A model generated the notes under the pieces. That model ran no database searches. It saw only the letters and a program-made list of their open reading frames with translations, and was not told the DNA's origin. Made by a program: the position numbers and the translations under genes. From Branchinecta lynchi (Eukaryota > Arthropoda > Branchiopoda > Anostraca > Branchinectidae), in assembly GCA_023053575.1 (NCBI GenBank), contig JAKZAP010000009.1:23231869-23295868 (forward strand): 64,000 nt of DNA, given 5' to 3'. Below, in pieces: positions 31,231-42,729 of this stretch; the stretch's first letter is position 1; every line of letters starts with the position of its first letter.

Positions 31231-32490
31231 CGTTCTGTTGTGAGCAAATCAAGAGAACAGTCAGCGCCCAATTTGCGGCGAGATTTAGGAGAATGCGGAA
31301 AAATGGCGCAATGCGCACACCTGAAAAACTCGAAGCGCAGCAACTTCAGAGAAGCGCCCAAATTGCGCAAATGGTCACTATCTGGCAACACTGGCCAACA
31401 GTTCAACATCAATTTCTTTGTGGAAACAACCGTGGACAGCGATACACCCATGGGTTAAAAGCGGATGACGAGATGGACGCGCGCGCAACCTGGAAAAAAA
31501 GATAGGAGAGCCACTGAGACCTTGATCCGGGATCGAAATATCCATTATTGGGTAATACATTCTTATTGCTTGCAAGTGCAATATAAGGATTCTGAGTCGT
31601 TGACCCATTCATCAGTACGCAAGAGCCTTATTTTTGCAATAAGTTTATGAATTCTTCGCTGCTAGTTGAACAGTTCCGTCTCATCTCACGAATTTTATAA
31701 TTCAGACAATTCGAGTAATTTTCAGCCCGAGCTGACTGCCAATCATGTTTGTTTCCTCTGTATGAATGAACTGAATCCTCTCTTTTCCATATTTAGGCCG
31801 TAAAATAAACTGATTACCGTTAGTTTCAGATTATGTATAACTTTATAATTAGAATATAGACGGGTTCTCTCGAGCTAGATTAACATAACCAAAAGGAAGA
31901 TATGAAAGCTAGAAAAATCCGTCAACGACCTGAGCCAACGTGCCCCCCCCCCCCCCCCACAAGCGTTCACACCCAAATTATCACTCCCCCACACTTGACC
32001 TCTAACCTGATCATTCCACTCTAAACACTCACTGATTCAGACAAATTTTAGCGGAAAGCGTCAAAATTATTTCTGCATCACTGCGTGGGAACCAGGGGGA
32101 CAAGCGGCTTTTTTGGTTAATTGTTTGAGAATAATTAGGGTGATTTCAATCAAGGTGGGAAAGCTAATGAGCTGGTAATTGTTGTGGCGCGTGTTTTGAA
32201 ATGGTTAAAAGGTGTTCCGGGGTAAAAATGTGTCGGCCTTTCGTTTTAGCGGAAGTAAATAGTGATGGTGAGCAGGAAGAGATGTGATTAACTCTAAACT
32301 GGAAGGCTTGGTAACATATTTCATGCATGCATAACTAAGTACAGGATAACTGATCGATAAACGGAAAAAGCGAGTTCAAATAGAATAACATTTGTGAACT
32401 GGAATTGTTCGTAAAAGGAATCTCAGTTCCATGCCCTTATTCACAACAAAACCAAAGCCATATATACGCCTTCAGCAATAAAACAGCTAG
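31231..32490. other. No gene recognised
   Basis: Overlapping frames at 31135-31650 occur on both strands and none has a motif. A fragment of the family K flank (TTCAGCCCGAGCTGACTGCC) is at 31721. A poly-C run lies at 31944-31959. Confidence 0.35.
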
Positions 32491-32494
32491 AATA

Positions 32495-32735
32495 TGTCTC
32501 AGCGATATTTTGGCCCTTCTTGGCAAGGGTCCTCTTCAGGTTGTACCTGTAAGAAAGGACCTGCAACCCACGCAACCAAAGTTAATGAAAATGCGGAAAA
32601 ACCTGTACAGAATCTGATCCAGGAATTAATTGTGGGGTGGGGGGGGGGGGGTATTTCTCTTCTTCTGGTCACAAATCAGTCGTTTCCACAACCTAAAAAG
32701 GACCCTTGCTAAGAAGGGCCAAAATATAGCACTGT
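32495..32735. mobile_element. Two facing family K fragments around G/C runs
   Basis: - strand core CTGAAGA...GGGCC with GAAA mutated to AAAA at 32510-32548, and a + strand piece GGACCCTTGCTAAGAAGGGC at 32699-32718. They face each other across about 150 bp that includes a G-run; a C-run follows at 32742. Confidence 0.6.
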
Positions 32736-32852
32736 ACATCCGCCCCCCCCCCCCTTCCCCATCAATAAGCAGAACGTCGGTTTTGCAGACGGCCCTTGCC
32801 ATCCCTATATCACAGCCACCCCAATAGCTACCCCCAGACACAACTTATATAC

Positions 32853-33243
32853 CAGGGCCCCATAAATGTCCTGTAAATCCTGTAATGACTCGCCATTCAG
32901 GGGGCTTGTCATTTCCTATGCTTCTATGTTGCTATGTTGCCCGAGCCTCACCTAGTTTCCGTTTGGGTCGAATCGGCGTTCTTGCTCAGATAGACAAAAT
33001 TTGTTGGCACAAGTCAGGACTATTCTGCATGCCACTAGGTACCTAAGCTAGGACAAAAGATCCAAGATTACAGAGAAATATTCCTAGTTCAGCACAAAAG
33101 CTGCGAAAAATTTTGTCTATCTGGATAGTCGGGTATTTTATCCCCGCGGGTATTTTTCGAACTATCTGACGCTCGGCCAAGAGCGAATCAGAAATCTTTG
33201 CCACCTGAATGGCGAGTCATTACAGGAAATTTATGGGTCCCTG
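32853..33243. mobile_element. Family T element, hAT-like ends
   Basis: Termini CAGGGCCCCATAAAT and ATTTATGGGTCCCTG extend to a TIR of about 40 bp that includes CTGTAATGACTCGCCATTCAG. Flanks CTTATATAC and CTTATAC resemble a damaged target duplication. About 390 bp, no transposase. CAGGG termini are common in hAT elements. Confidence 0.7.
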
Positions 33244-33294
33244 CTTATACTAAAATGAAAACCAGGGATATGTAGAAGACAGGGGTGCGCGCCC

Positions 33295-33700
33295 CTACAT
33301 AGACACGACGCTACGTAGACGCGTTAATAAAATCAGACGCTACATGGACAAAATTCCCGACACTACAGACAAAAAAAGCAGACACTACGCGGACACGACG
33401 CTACGGAGACACGACGGTACATCGAACGACACTACGTAGACACGACAGTACATCGAACGATACTACGTAGACACGACGGTACGTCGAACGACACTACGTG
33501 GACACGTCACGACGAGGACAAAATACGACACTACGTCGAAAATCAAAAAGTGTCGGTACCTGTACCGTCGTGTCCATGTAGTGTCAGTACTTGTACCGTC
33601 GTGTCCATCTAGTGTCGGTCTTCGTTCCGTCGTGTCTCTGTAGTGACGTGTCCATGTACTGACGCTTTTTTCGTTTCCATGTACTGTCGTGTCTTCGTAG
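33295..33700. repeat. 31-bp satellite in two opposed arrays
   Basis: Left array units (CGAACGACACTACGTAGACACGA...) start at 33423, 33454 and 33485, exactly 31 bp apart, with looser units before. Right array units (AGTGTCGGTACCTGTACCGT...) also repeat every 31 bp and are the reverse complement type. The arrays meet near 33535, making a long imperfect palindrome. Confidence 0.85.
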
Positions 33701-34020
33701 TATTATCCCGAAGACAGCACCACCTGATTTACCCCGCACCAGTTTCTGCGCATGCCAAACGATGACGTAATGAAATGGACCCGTCTGCCGACAGGACAAG
33801 ACTACTCCCGCTAACAACGTTTCTCGCTGGGTGTTCCTTCATTCGAGCTCATTGTCCGAAAACCAGAAGCACTATAAAGTGTCTCATAAATATTTAAACA
33901 CCTTTCAACAACTTGCCGCCTTTTCTATTTCACACTTCCGCCTCACGTGTTTATTTGAAATTTTGAAAAGTGCGCGCTTTCCGAACTACAGTACTGCCAC
34001 TTGTCAAAGTTTTTATTTAG

Positions 34021-34169
34021 GGCAGACGGTCAAATGTCGAAATTTAGATTGGTATGAACCAGGATCTGTTGGGAATGTCGGTGAATTTTTCGATGACGTG
34101 ATGGGATGCAAATCGTCCAATATTACAATAATGCATGCTGATAATAGAGAACACGCTGCAGATAATTAA
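34021..34169 (+). CDS. Candidate terminal exon, unknown gene
   Basis: Acceptor GTTTTTATTTAG at 34009-34020, then an open frame reading QTVKCRNLDWYEPGSVGNVG, EFFDDVMGC and HADNREHAADN, TAA. AATAAA at 34214-34219 lies 45 bases after the stop. Composition is protein-like and the 3' context is right for a last exon, but no partner exon was found and the frame stays open upstream of the acceptor to 33831. No family recognised. Confidence 0.35.
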
Positions 34170-34292
34170 TCCTGGAGGAATTTCTGTAAGGAGGTAAAAA
34201 ATGTGATATTTAAAATAAAAGAAGGGACCAGACTCGGGTCGAGATGGTGTTGGATAGGCTTGTCTAGTTGTGTTGTGAGAGCAACACTACGG

Positions 34293-36790
34293 TTGTGCCC
34301 TTCAGCCAAGTGCCATTGTAGCGATCGCAATTTTTGTCCGTCCGTCGGTCTGTCGGTCCGAGTTTTACTAGTTCGGGCACTTCCACATAAGCTAAGAATA
34401 TGGAATGGACCTGAGGCCAAATACGTCGAAAATGGATTCGAGAATCCCCCAAATGACTTCGAGGAATCGGTGTCTGTATTCGAGAGTTAATGAAAAGTCT
34501 TCGAGATTTTTCTTTAGTCATTGAGAAACTACAAAAAGTATTAGAGAAAAGATAAAATGTATTCGAGAAATTTAAAATATTTGACATTTCATTGAAATTA
34601 GGTACTCAACAATGACATAAATGTGTTCGAGAATGACAAAAATGTATTCGAATTTTTTTTTTTTTTAAATCAGTTCCGGCAAATTATGTTTTCGAGAACA
34701 CGAGAAGTGTGTTGTATTCGAGAATTGGCAAAATGTATTCAAGAATCACAAAATGTATTCGAGATTACGAATTTTCTGAACAGTGCGTCCCCAACAGATT
34801 GACTTGAGAATAGTTTACCCGATCCAATGGGAAATATGGAATCTAGTTGCATGCACATCTTTCCGATGGGAAATCTGGAATCTAGTTGCATGCACATCTT
34901 TTGAACGGGTGATAGGACTTTGAAACTTGATGTTTGGAAATATCTCAGTTATCAGACGTCCCATTTTAAATCCGAACCGGATCCGGAGATATTGGGGGAG
35001 TCGGAGGGGGGAACCGGAAACCTTGGGAGACGCTTAGAGTTCAGGGATCAGGATGAACCTTGGTGGGAAGAACATGCACAAGTCCTAGATACGCCATTGA
35101 TATAATCGAACCGGATTCGGCCACTGCGAGGGAGTTGGGGGGTGGTCCCGGATTTCTAGTGAGCTCGTGAGTTCGATACTTCCTGATCGGCTAGGACGAT
35201 GAAACTTGGTAGGCGTGTCAGGGACCCGAACGGATTGACTTGAGGATCTGACGATCGTGGGGAGAGTGGAGGGATGGGGAACCCGGAACCTAGTGACATG
35301 AACAACTTTTGAACGGGTGATCGGATTTGAATGAAACTTGGGAAGTGGAAACAGCTATCATCTCAGAATTTCTATGTTTAGAATAGTTTTCTATTTTTTA
35401 ATTTGATACTTGTGGGGGGAGTGGACGGGGGCACTGGAATTCTTGTGAAACGCTTAGAGTCGAGGGATTCGATGGAACTTGGTGGGGAGAACTAGCATTA
35501 GGCCTAGATACGTAACAGATCGTATCGGAGCTCTGTGGGGAAGTTGTAGGGGGTTTCCCGGAATTCCGGTGACCACCAGTTAGAATAGTTCCAGATGTGC
35601 TAAGACGATGAAACTTTGCAACCATATTAGTGACCCGACCTAATTAAGAGAACCCGACAAAATCCCCTAGGAAAACCTCCGTTCCAGGATCGGATCGTTT
35701 TTTTTTTGGGAGTGAGGGAAGGGGTAGTACGGACATTGACTTCCGCAATTTGGGAACGGGTAGTCCGATTCGAGGGAAACTTATTGGGTGATAGGGATCG
35801 ATGACCTGGACATTCAAAAAATGTGTCCGAACCACATGAGCCATGGTTGCGGGAGTTAGAGAGTCCGGAAACTTTTGACATGTACACAAACGAAACGGGT
35901 AGACCGAATGGAATGCAAGTTGGACAGTATCGACTGTATGCGGCATAGATTTGTGATTTAGTGTACGGACCGGACTCGGCCACGGTACGAGGGGGGGGGG
36001 GGACTAGAACCGGAAATTTGCACATAGTCTATGCTCTAATTCCAGTCAGACTTGATGGACAGCATCTCTGACTTGATGTCAGAGATGCGACTTTTATGTT
36101 TTCAAGTCGTATTCGGCTACAGTAGGGGGAGTTGGACGGGGAGTCCCGGAAATTTTGTGGCTGGCATAAGGGTCACAGGAGTGGAGCGATGAAATGAAAC
36201 TTGGAATGTAGAGAGCATATGCCCTAGACGACATAGTTTAGGGTCCAAACCGGATCTGGCAACGGTGGGGGGGGGGAGTTTTCAAAAAAATCGCAGATTT
36301 GAGGGAAGCTTGATCGGTGGGAAGAGAAGATGCTTTAATTGATCCAGTCTTGAGTCCGAACCCGACTCGGTCACTTTAGGGGGATGGAGGGACGGATATC
36401 GTGTGACACGTCTACAGGGATCAAACGAGTGGATTTATTGGGCTGAAATTTTGAAGTTAGAACAGAGATTTGCTCCAGATGATCCGAGGCGATGCCGAAA
36501 TGGTCAGGCTTGAGCGAAACTACATCTCCATGAGCGGTAAATTATTTTTATGGATTTTTGTTTTTGTTTAAATTTTGAATTTTTTTTAATTTTAATGTTT
36601 TAATTTTTTTTAAGTTTTTGTCATTGTCCTCGGTGTTTAATCTGCCTTCGCCATTTTCATGTGCTGTTGTTTATTTTAGTCGTTCCGATGGATTAGAGTT
36701 TCGAATGGCATGTGTACTTTGTGACCTTCTCATCTACTTTCGTGTACCGCGTACTCGGAACAAGTGCCATATGAGCTTGTAGCTCTTGTT
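34293..36790 (+). mobile_element. Family C element, copy 5, full length
   Basis: Left end TGCCCTTCAGCCAAGTGCCA (first arm eroded), TCCGTCCGTCGGTC tract, then units, and right end CAAGTGCCATATGAGC, GCTTGTAGCTC, TTGTT. A foreign block with repeated GTATTCGAGAA (34430-34780) interrupts the first unit. Open frames here are repeat shadows. Confidence 0.82.
34430..34780. repeat. GTATTCGAGA-rich insert in C copy 5
   Basis: At least nine copies of (G)TATTCGAGA(A/T) at irregular spacing of about 15-60 bp, with T- and A-runs between. This is not part of other C copies. Confidence 0.65.
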
Positions 36791-36979
36791 TTATTTTTTC
36801 AACCCCGATGGATAGCCTTTGATTGTGTGAAAGTTCCGAGGGTTTGTAACAAATGGTAATGAAAAGCAATGACGTAAGATTCGCAATGATTAGTAGAGTG
36901 ACATCTATTGTATTTTGACTGAAAAGTTGCGGTTAGCTTTATAATACCAACTGGGTTAAAAAAGTAATGTTACAAGTTT

Positions 36980-37095
36980 TCATCCGTCACGACGTCTACG
37001 ACTGGATAGGATAAAGTTCAACTGGCTGCAAAGTCAATTTAGTCCCTACTTCCGATATTCTTTTTTATTTCGCAGCAATCACAAATCGTGTTATC
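36980..37095. repeat. Family U repeat, copy 1
   Basis: TTTCATCCGTCACGACG, AGGATAAAGTTCAACTGGCT and GATATTCTT match 43388-43450. Confidence 0.5.
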
Positions 37096-37404
37096 AGCTC
37101 AGAAAGAAAAAAAAATCTTGGAACACACCGTTTTGAAAACCTCGATGGATTGACAACTTCAGCATATAGGCTAACCGATAGCAAAGGAACAAAACCAAAG
37201 TGTTGCTGTTGCAACACTTTTAGTCGGCGAAACCGAACAAAGGTTGCTGCAACACTTCACGTTCACGTCGCCCAGGCAACGTAGATCTCGTTTTTGTATC
37301 GTAACGTCACTGAAGTAGGAGCCCTCAACAGTGGAAGTTGGAAAAGATGATACGCCGGAATATATAAAAAGAATGGCCAAATATGTAACTTAACCTCTTA
37401 CACG

Positions 37405-37795
37405 GAGATGGGCGAATCCGACCATGAAAGGATTCGAATCCGAATCCGAATCCATGGCTAGGTACCAATCCGAATCCGAATCCACCATTTCATGCTGGGG
37501 ATTTGAATCCGGATTCGAACCCGACCCTAACAAAAATCAAGTCATATACATGGAGATGGCTGTTGGCGGAGATAAAAAAGGTGGCTTGCCTAAGATCATT
37601 GTGTAAAATTTGGGAAACGGAAACTGGAAGGATGTAGACTAAAAGTTTGAGTGGATTCGTAAGGTTGCAGGTTTGGAATCCGAGTACAAATCCGAATCCA
37701 GCCTGACTAGCAGAAGATTCGAATCCGGATTCGAATCCAGCCAAAAGGACGAATCCTGGATTTGAATCAGGATTCGGATTTGCCCATCTCTGCTC
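37405..37795. repeat. GAATCC-rich repeat, copy 1
   Basis: Clusters of GAATCCGAATCC and GATTCGAATCCGGATTCGAA at both ends of a unique core (GGAAACTGGAAGGATGTAGA). The whole is inverted relative to 39305-39740. Frames reading FESGFESS are artefacts of the hexamer. Confidence 0.75.
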
Positions 37796-37859
37796 TTACA
37801 GAAATGGCCAAATTTGTCATTATTCAGTAGCTATGTTACAGGCAGTTACAGCGTAAATA

Positions 37860-38050
37860 TTCCTTCAGCCCAAGCTGACTGCGAATCATATTTGTTAGTG
37901 CAAAACGGATAAGTCAGCTGAATTTGGGGTGTTTCCCGCAAGTTCGTTTTTTCCAACTGGAGCGGCTTTGAGCCTGAAGAGGACCCTTGCCAAGAAGGGC
38001 CGAAATATAGCTCTTATAAAATTCAACTGACGTATCCGTTTGCACTATTA
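37860..38050 (+). mobile_element. Family K repeat with hammerhead-like core
   Basis: CCTTCAGCCCAAGCTGACTG flank at the left; core CTGAAGA, GGACCCTT/AAGGGCC, GAAA at 37974-38005; then ATATAGCTC and CTGACGTATCCG. N7 is A here but C at 30308 and 52706, the one free position of the core. Confidence 0.62.
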
Positions 38051-38090
38051 AAAAAAGTTACAGCATACTACGAAACGAGATCGAAAGAGC

Positions 38091-39020
38091 TTTTTGGGAT
38101 CCCAAAACGTAAGTGGAGGGATACCTATGACATCGCAAAAGTTGTCCGTCCGTCCGTCTGTCCGTCCGTCTGTAAGCACGATAACTCTCGAAGGGAATGA
38201 GATATTTTAATGAAACTTGGTATGAGGATTGTTTGGGTCAAGGGTAAAGTCGAGTTCGTAGATGGGCTTTGTAGCCCTGGGGGAGGGGATTCAACTTAAG
38301 GGACAAACAAAATATTTTTAAACAGCTAATGTGATAGTTGATTATGGGGTAAGAAGACATGCTGAGCACGATGGTGAAAACCATTTTCTCGCTGGACGAG
38401 TAGTTCGTCCGGAATCCGGCAAAAACCGGAAAGTTGGTTTAAAGTAAAAGTTTCATTTGAAGTTTATTAAATATTTGATTTAGGGGTAAGAATACATGCT
38501 GAGCATGATGGTGAAAATCATTTTGTCGCCGGACAAGTAGTTCGTCCGGAATCCGGCCAAAACGGAAAATATGTTAAAAGTAAAAGCTTTATCTGAAGTT
38601 GATTAGATGATATGTTTAGGGGTAAGAAGAGACGCTGAGTCTGTATATAATGATCATTCTTTACCCGGACATATAATTAGTTCGGAATCCGGTTGTACCC
38701 GAATTTTTTTTAAGTCAAAATTTTATTTAAAGTTGATTAGATTTCTTTATAGGGATAAGGAGGCTTCGTTTCTGAATTTTTCATTTTTCGCTGGACTAGT
38801 AGTTCGCTCGGAATTCGGTCGAAACCGCAAATTTGGCAGTAGTAAAGCAGGAAGTTTCGGTCAATATCGTCAAAATAGATATGGCTTATACAGGTATAGA
38901 TAGGTAGATAGAATATGTGAACTCGGTTTTCTCTGATGATAGCCTGGCGAAGACAAGACCGAATTGTCTGGATCAAATCTTAGATTTTTGGGATCCCATC
39001 GACACCTTTGGTCTTGTTTT
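38091..39020 (+). mobile_element. Family B element, copy 3
   Basis: Both ends present (TTTTTGGGATCCCAAAACG; TTTTTGGGATCCCATCGACA then GGTCTTGTT). Shorter than copies 1-2, with about four diverged internal units and an extended CCGT tract (38143-38170). Confidence 0.85.
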
Positions 39021-39304
39021 CTACGACTTGGTTCCAAATTCTGGACCTTTTGCCGTAGCCTACTCCTCACCAGGGTTCGCCCCTTTCCAAAATACCTCTG
39101 AATCCGCCACCAATGTCCTTGCCAAGATATTGCCCTGGATCTAGCGACAAAAGTCCCGGATTGCCTCACTATACAGAAGTGGTCAAGTGGTTTGTCGACC
39201 CAAGCAATAAGCAATTACTTATGTCTCCAACATATGACTCATAAGACCCACTCTGGCCACTTCAATAGTTCTATGCTCATAAAATAGTGAAAGATTTGTC
39301 ATCT

Positions 39305-39740
39305 TTCAGGCAGAGCCGGGCGAATCTGAATCCGGATTCGAATCCGGGATTCGTCCTTCTGGCCAGATTCGAATCCGGATTCGAATCTTCTGCTTGTCAG
39401 GCTGGATTCGGACTCGGATTCCAAACCCTCAATCTTACGAATCCGCTCATATTTCTGGTCTACATCCTTCCAGTTCCAGTTTTGCCAATTTTTACACAGT
39501 GTTTTAGCCAAATAAACTTTTTGGTCTCCACCACCAACCATCCTCAGCAATCTATCCCATTATCTGATTCGTTAGATATCAGTGTTTTTGTCACCTTTGA
39601 CTATTAATTTATAACCTATGTTCATGAATTGATTTTTGTTAAGGTCGGATTCGAATCCGGATTCGAATCCTCAGCATAGAATGGTGGATTCGGAATCGGA
39701 TCCGTACTTAGCCCTGGATTTGGATACGAATCCTTCCATG
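39305..39740. repeat. GAATCC-rich repeat, copy 2 (inverted)
   Basis: Reverse complement of 37405-37795, with the core CTACATCCTTCCAGTTCCAG and GATTCGAATCCGGATTCGAA clusters. Confidence 0.75.
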
Positions 39741-39782
39741 ATCGAATTCTGCTTTGCTCTGCTTTGAGGGTACGGTTCACTT

Positions 39783-39885
39783 AGTAAGTAAGTAAGTAAT
39801 TTATTTATAACCCGCCGTTTTCAGAAAGCGGAGTAAATGAAGAAAGTAAATAAAACACATAAACATACACAAAAAGACACTTAAT
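39783..39885 (-). mobile_element. Family F SINE-like copy 2
   Basis: (AAGT)n, AATTTATTTATAACCCGCCG, GCGGAGTAAATGAAGAAAG and AAAAAGACACTT: inverted match to 19770-19882. Confidence 0.6.
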
Positions 39886-40114
39886 TTCAATCGTCGGCCA
39901 GGAAGCAGTGTAGAAGGTCGTGCGCTGGTTGGGTTCTGTTGTCAATGATTTTTTATAGCGACGAAGAAACATCCAAAAGGGTAACACTTGCATCTTGAAT
40001 TTTGAACTTAACTTACTGTTAATATACTTTTCTTTTACAGTTAGTTGCCCACTTCTCGATTATTACAACCCTTTGCTCACCACATGTCGCAAGGTTACCT
40101 CCCCAACAGCTGGA

Positions 40115-40365
40115 CGATATTTGATATCGATAATGATATGTGAATATATCGGATCAAATACTGATATCGGAAATAGAAACTGAAATACCAATACTGAAAA
40201 GATATTTGTACATTTCCGAATAGTCGCAAATAATAACGACAATTTTCTCTCCTAAATTTGAGCGACGGGAGACGGATATGAGAACAAAAAATGGTCCGAA
40301 ATATTATCGAAGTTAAAATATCGATATATCGAAAAATCCAAATATCACTCAACACTGCCTCCCCT
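40115..40365. repeat. ATCGAT/GATATC-rich stretch with inverted ends
   Basis: GGACGATATTTGATATCGA on the left and TATCGATATATCGAAAAATCC on the right, then CACTCAACACTGCC. A small, worn transposon is likely but ends are not certain. Confidence 0.4.
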
Positions 40366-40660
40366 AACCTCCATCTCTTCATTGCGACACTTGCCGAAAC
40401 TGATCTGAGTCTGTGATCCGACTCTGTTGGCAGTGTTATGACAGTATGGCGACGCTCCAAACGGGTCAACAAACAATTTCGTCCATAATGCCGGTCCATT
40501 GTGTGTTTAATTGATTCAATGATGTGTTTGCAGTGCTTCTGACTCCTCTGGCGAAGTAGTTATCAGGTTTCACTTTGGGTGGCTTCGACGCCAGAGGGGG
40601 GCGGGTCAGGGGTCTGACCTGGAAGGGCATACGACTACGAAGAGGTTACCGCACAGCAAG

Positions 40661-40820
40661 GCCGTATCCAGGGGGGTTGAACCCCTCCCCCGAAACGTAC
40701 AAAAATAACAATTTTTATAGGCTTTTCCCTCTGATCTATGTGTTTTTGTACTTTTTTGTCCGACCAGCAGGCAAACCCCCCCCCCCCCCCCCCCCCCGAA
40801 ATAAATTCCTGGATACGGGC
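40661..40820. mobile_element. Family I element, copy 1
   Basis: AAGGCCGTATCCAGGGGGG to CCTGGATACGGGCCT, with the interior TATAGGCTTTTCCCTCTG and an 18-C run. No clean target duplication here, unlike copy 2. Confidence 0.75.
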
Positions 40821-41114
40821 CTGCCTCACAGGAAGGTGCGTCCTTCTGGGTCCTTATGATTTTCGGGGAGTCGGGAATACCCTTGATGACTATCTTTCCT
40901 TGCCGACGCCAAATCTCCGGCCTTTCCGGGTTTCTAGTGGAAGAAAGGCAGAAGTGGTGACAAAGCTGCGCCCGAAGATCGCAGTGATTGATTGACACGG
41001 GATTTGAGTCCTTGAGTTTAAGTCGTACGGACACACTTACTTCTTCTGATTTGGAAGATGATGGAATGGATTGCACTGATTGGAATTCATTCAATCGAGC
41101 AGCGAAGGGGTGGC

Positions 41115-41415
41115 AGGGGTGTTACTAGCCAAAATATTGGGGGGGGGGGCAAGGTATTTACTGACTGTTTGTTTTTGCAGAAAAAACAACTATTTATAAG
41201 AAAAATACTGTTTGGACGAAAAATCGACTGATTTGAAGAAAAATCGACTGTTTTTAATACAAAATCGAATGTTTTTTTTTTAAAGAAAATCGACGGTTTT
41301 TAATAAGAAATTGACTAATAAGAAATCGACTATGATGAGGAAAAAACCATTGTACTGAAAAAAAACATTGTTTTGAAAATACAATCGACTGTTCCCAAGA
41401 AATTTAACTGTACTG
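41115..41415. mobile_element. Family S element
   Basis: GGGGTGTTACTAGCCAAAAT, G-run, GGTATTTACTGACTG, then T/A-rich units around AAAAATCGACTGTTTT. Confidence 0.7.
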
Positions 41416-41624
41416 AGCAGGCTAGCCTCATTCATGGAAGATACTCATGGTGCAATCCCACTTTCCAAGGAGTCTTATCCAGGAAGAAAGATTGATTAAT
41501 CAAAAATCACTGCAGGGCCAAACACCCCCCCCCCCCTCCGGAAACAGATACGACGAATACTCTATATGAAGTTCAAAACCAGCCACTGATCCTCAGGAAG
41601 AACAAGAAATCGTCTCCAAGGGCA

Positions 41625-41725
41625 AGGAAAGAGGAACCCTTGCCAAGAAGGGCCGAAATATAGCTCGAATAAAATGTAGCTGACGTATCCGTTTTGCACC
41701 GTCAAATATGATTCGCAGTCAGCTT
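41625..41725 (+). repeat. Family K, core missing CTGA
   Basis: GAACCCTTGCCAAGAAGGGC, CGAAATATAGCTC, TAGCTGACGTATCCG and CAAATATGATTCGCAGTCAGC. The CTGANGA half has been lost. Confidence 0.6.
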
Positions 41726-42445
41726 CGGCCGTAGGAACATCTAACTCATATACTATGTCAACCAATCACAGCGATCGCTGGGAAGAGCTGTGGTGCTGCT
41801 TCCGGCTCTTCTGCTAGGCACATGGCGATTTTGCATCGGCAAGGAGAGTTAGTCATCAAGAGTATTAAGAACCCCACCGACCTCGAAATAGTAGTTCTAC
41901 ATACGGCCTTGACCGTTTCGGCAAAAACTGCATGCCTTGCATAACATTTTCATTCCCGTCAAGTAGCGCCTCCAAATCTCTTCGAGAATCGGCACTTGGA
42001 ACGGAAAAATGGTCCCGATTACTCCACAAAAAGTGCCCAAGGAAATTATTCCGGCTAACTCCAGAAACTCTCCAACTTAGAAATCCGGGCTCAGTAGATC
42101 GTCCCAAATTGCTTCTTGCCCCTGAAAAGGTCCCTAACGAGTCCATTGTCCCTGTGTCCAATTGGTTGGAATAAGAACGACTCGAAGTGGGAATACTCAA
42201 TGTGGGAAAACTACAAAGTTTGCCCGACGATTTGGTGAACGGTGGTGGCAGGAGCAAGCGCTTGGACTTACCAAGAACCGATAATCAGAGAGCTTCTTTC
42301 TTAAGCCTATGCGGTGTCCCCCGACCATAGGGCGATACTCCTGACGACCAACTCTTCGTGCTAAGGAAGAATCGCCATGTACCTAGCAAAGAACCAAACG
42401 TCACCACAACGTTGATTGGTTTACATAGGATATGAGTAAATTTTA
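41726..42445. other. Overlapping open frames on both strands, not assigned
   Basis: At 41865-42257 long frames exist on both strands (130 codons -, 80 codons +). Neither shows a known motif or consensus splice sites, and the + frame has better codon variety. It may be a decayed processed copy. I do not call a gene. Confidence 0.25.
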
Positions 42446-42729
42446 GAGCTTGGTCACACTTGGCTCATGTCCTGTCTTTTTGTTTTGCAAAAGTAGAAAA
42501 AAGAAAAAGAACAAGATCCAAATAATTCTGAATATTGTCGTTTAAATTCGGGAGGTCAATTAGAGCAAAACAGCGTATATAATTATGTTACAGGAACCCT
42601 AATTGACCCCTAATTGCAGTCTGATCATTATCCTAAAGCTCACACAAAGCCCATCGAATCTCACGTCCCCTAGGGATTTTCAGTTATTTGTCGAATAGGC
42701 GGCAGTTTGAGCCCAATGTGACCAGGCTC
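42446..42729. mobile_element. Family V MITE
   Basis: TIR GAGCTTGGTCACACTTGGCTCA and TGAGCCCAATGTGACCAGGCTC with TTA on both sides; 284 bp, A/T-rich centre. GAGC ends and a TTA duplication parallel family A. Confidence 0.75.

Noticed and set aside
37424..37744. FESGFESS-type repeat protein
   Set aside because: The hexamer GAATCC gives open frames on both strands; the inverted copy at 39305 shows that it is a DNA repeat.
41865..42257. Coding gene on either strand
   Set aside because: Both strands are open, no motif, no consensus splice sites and no polyadenylation signal in place.
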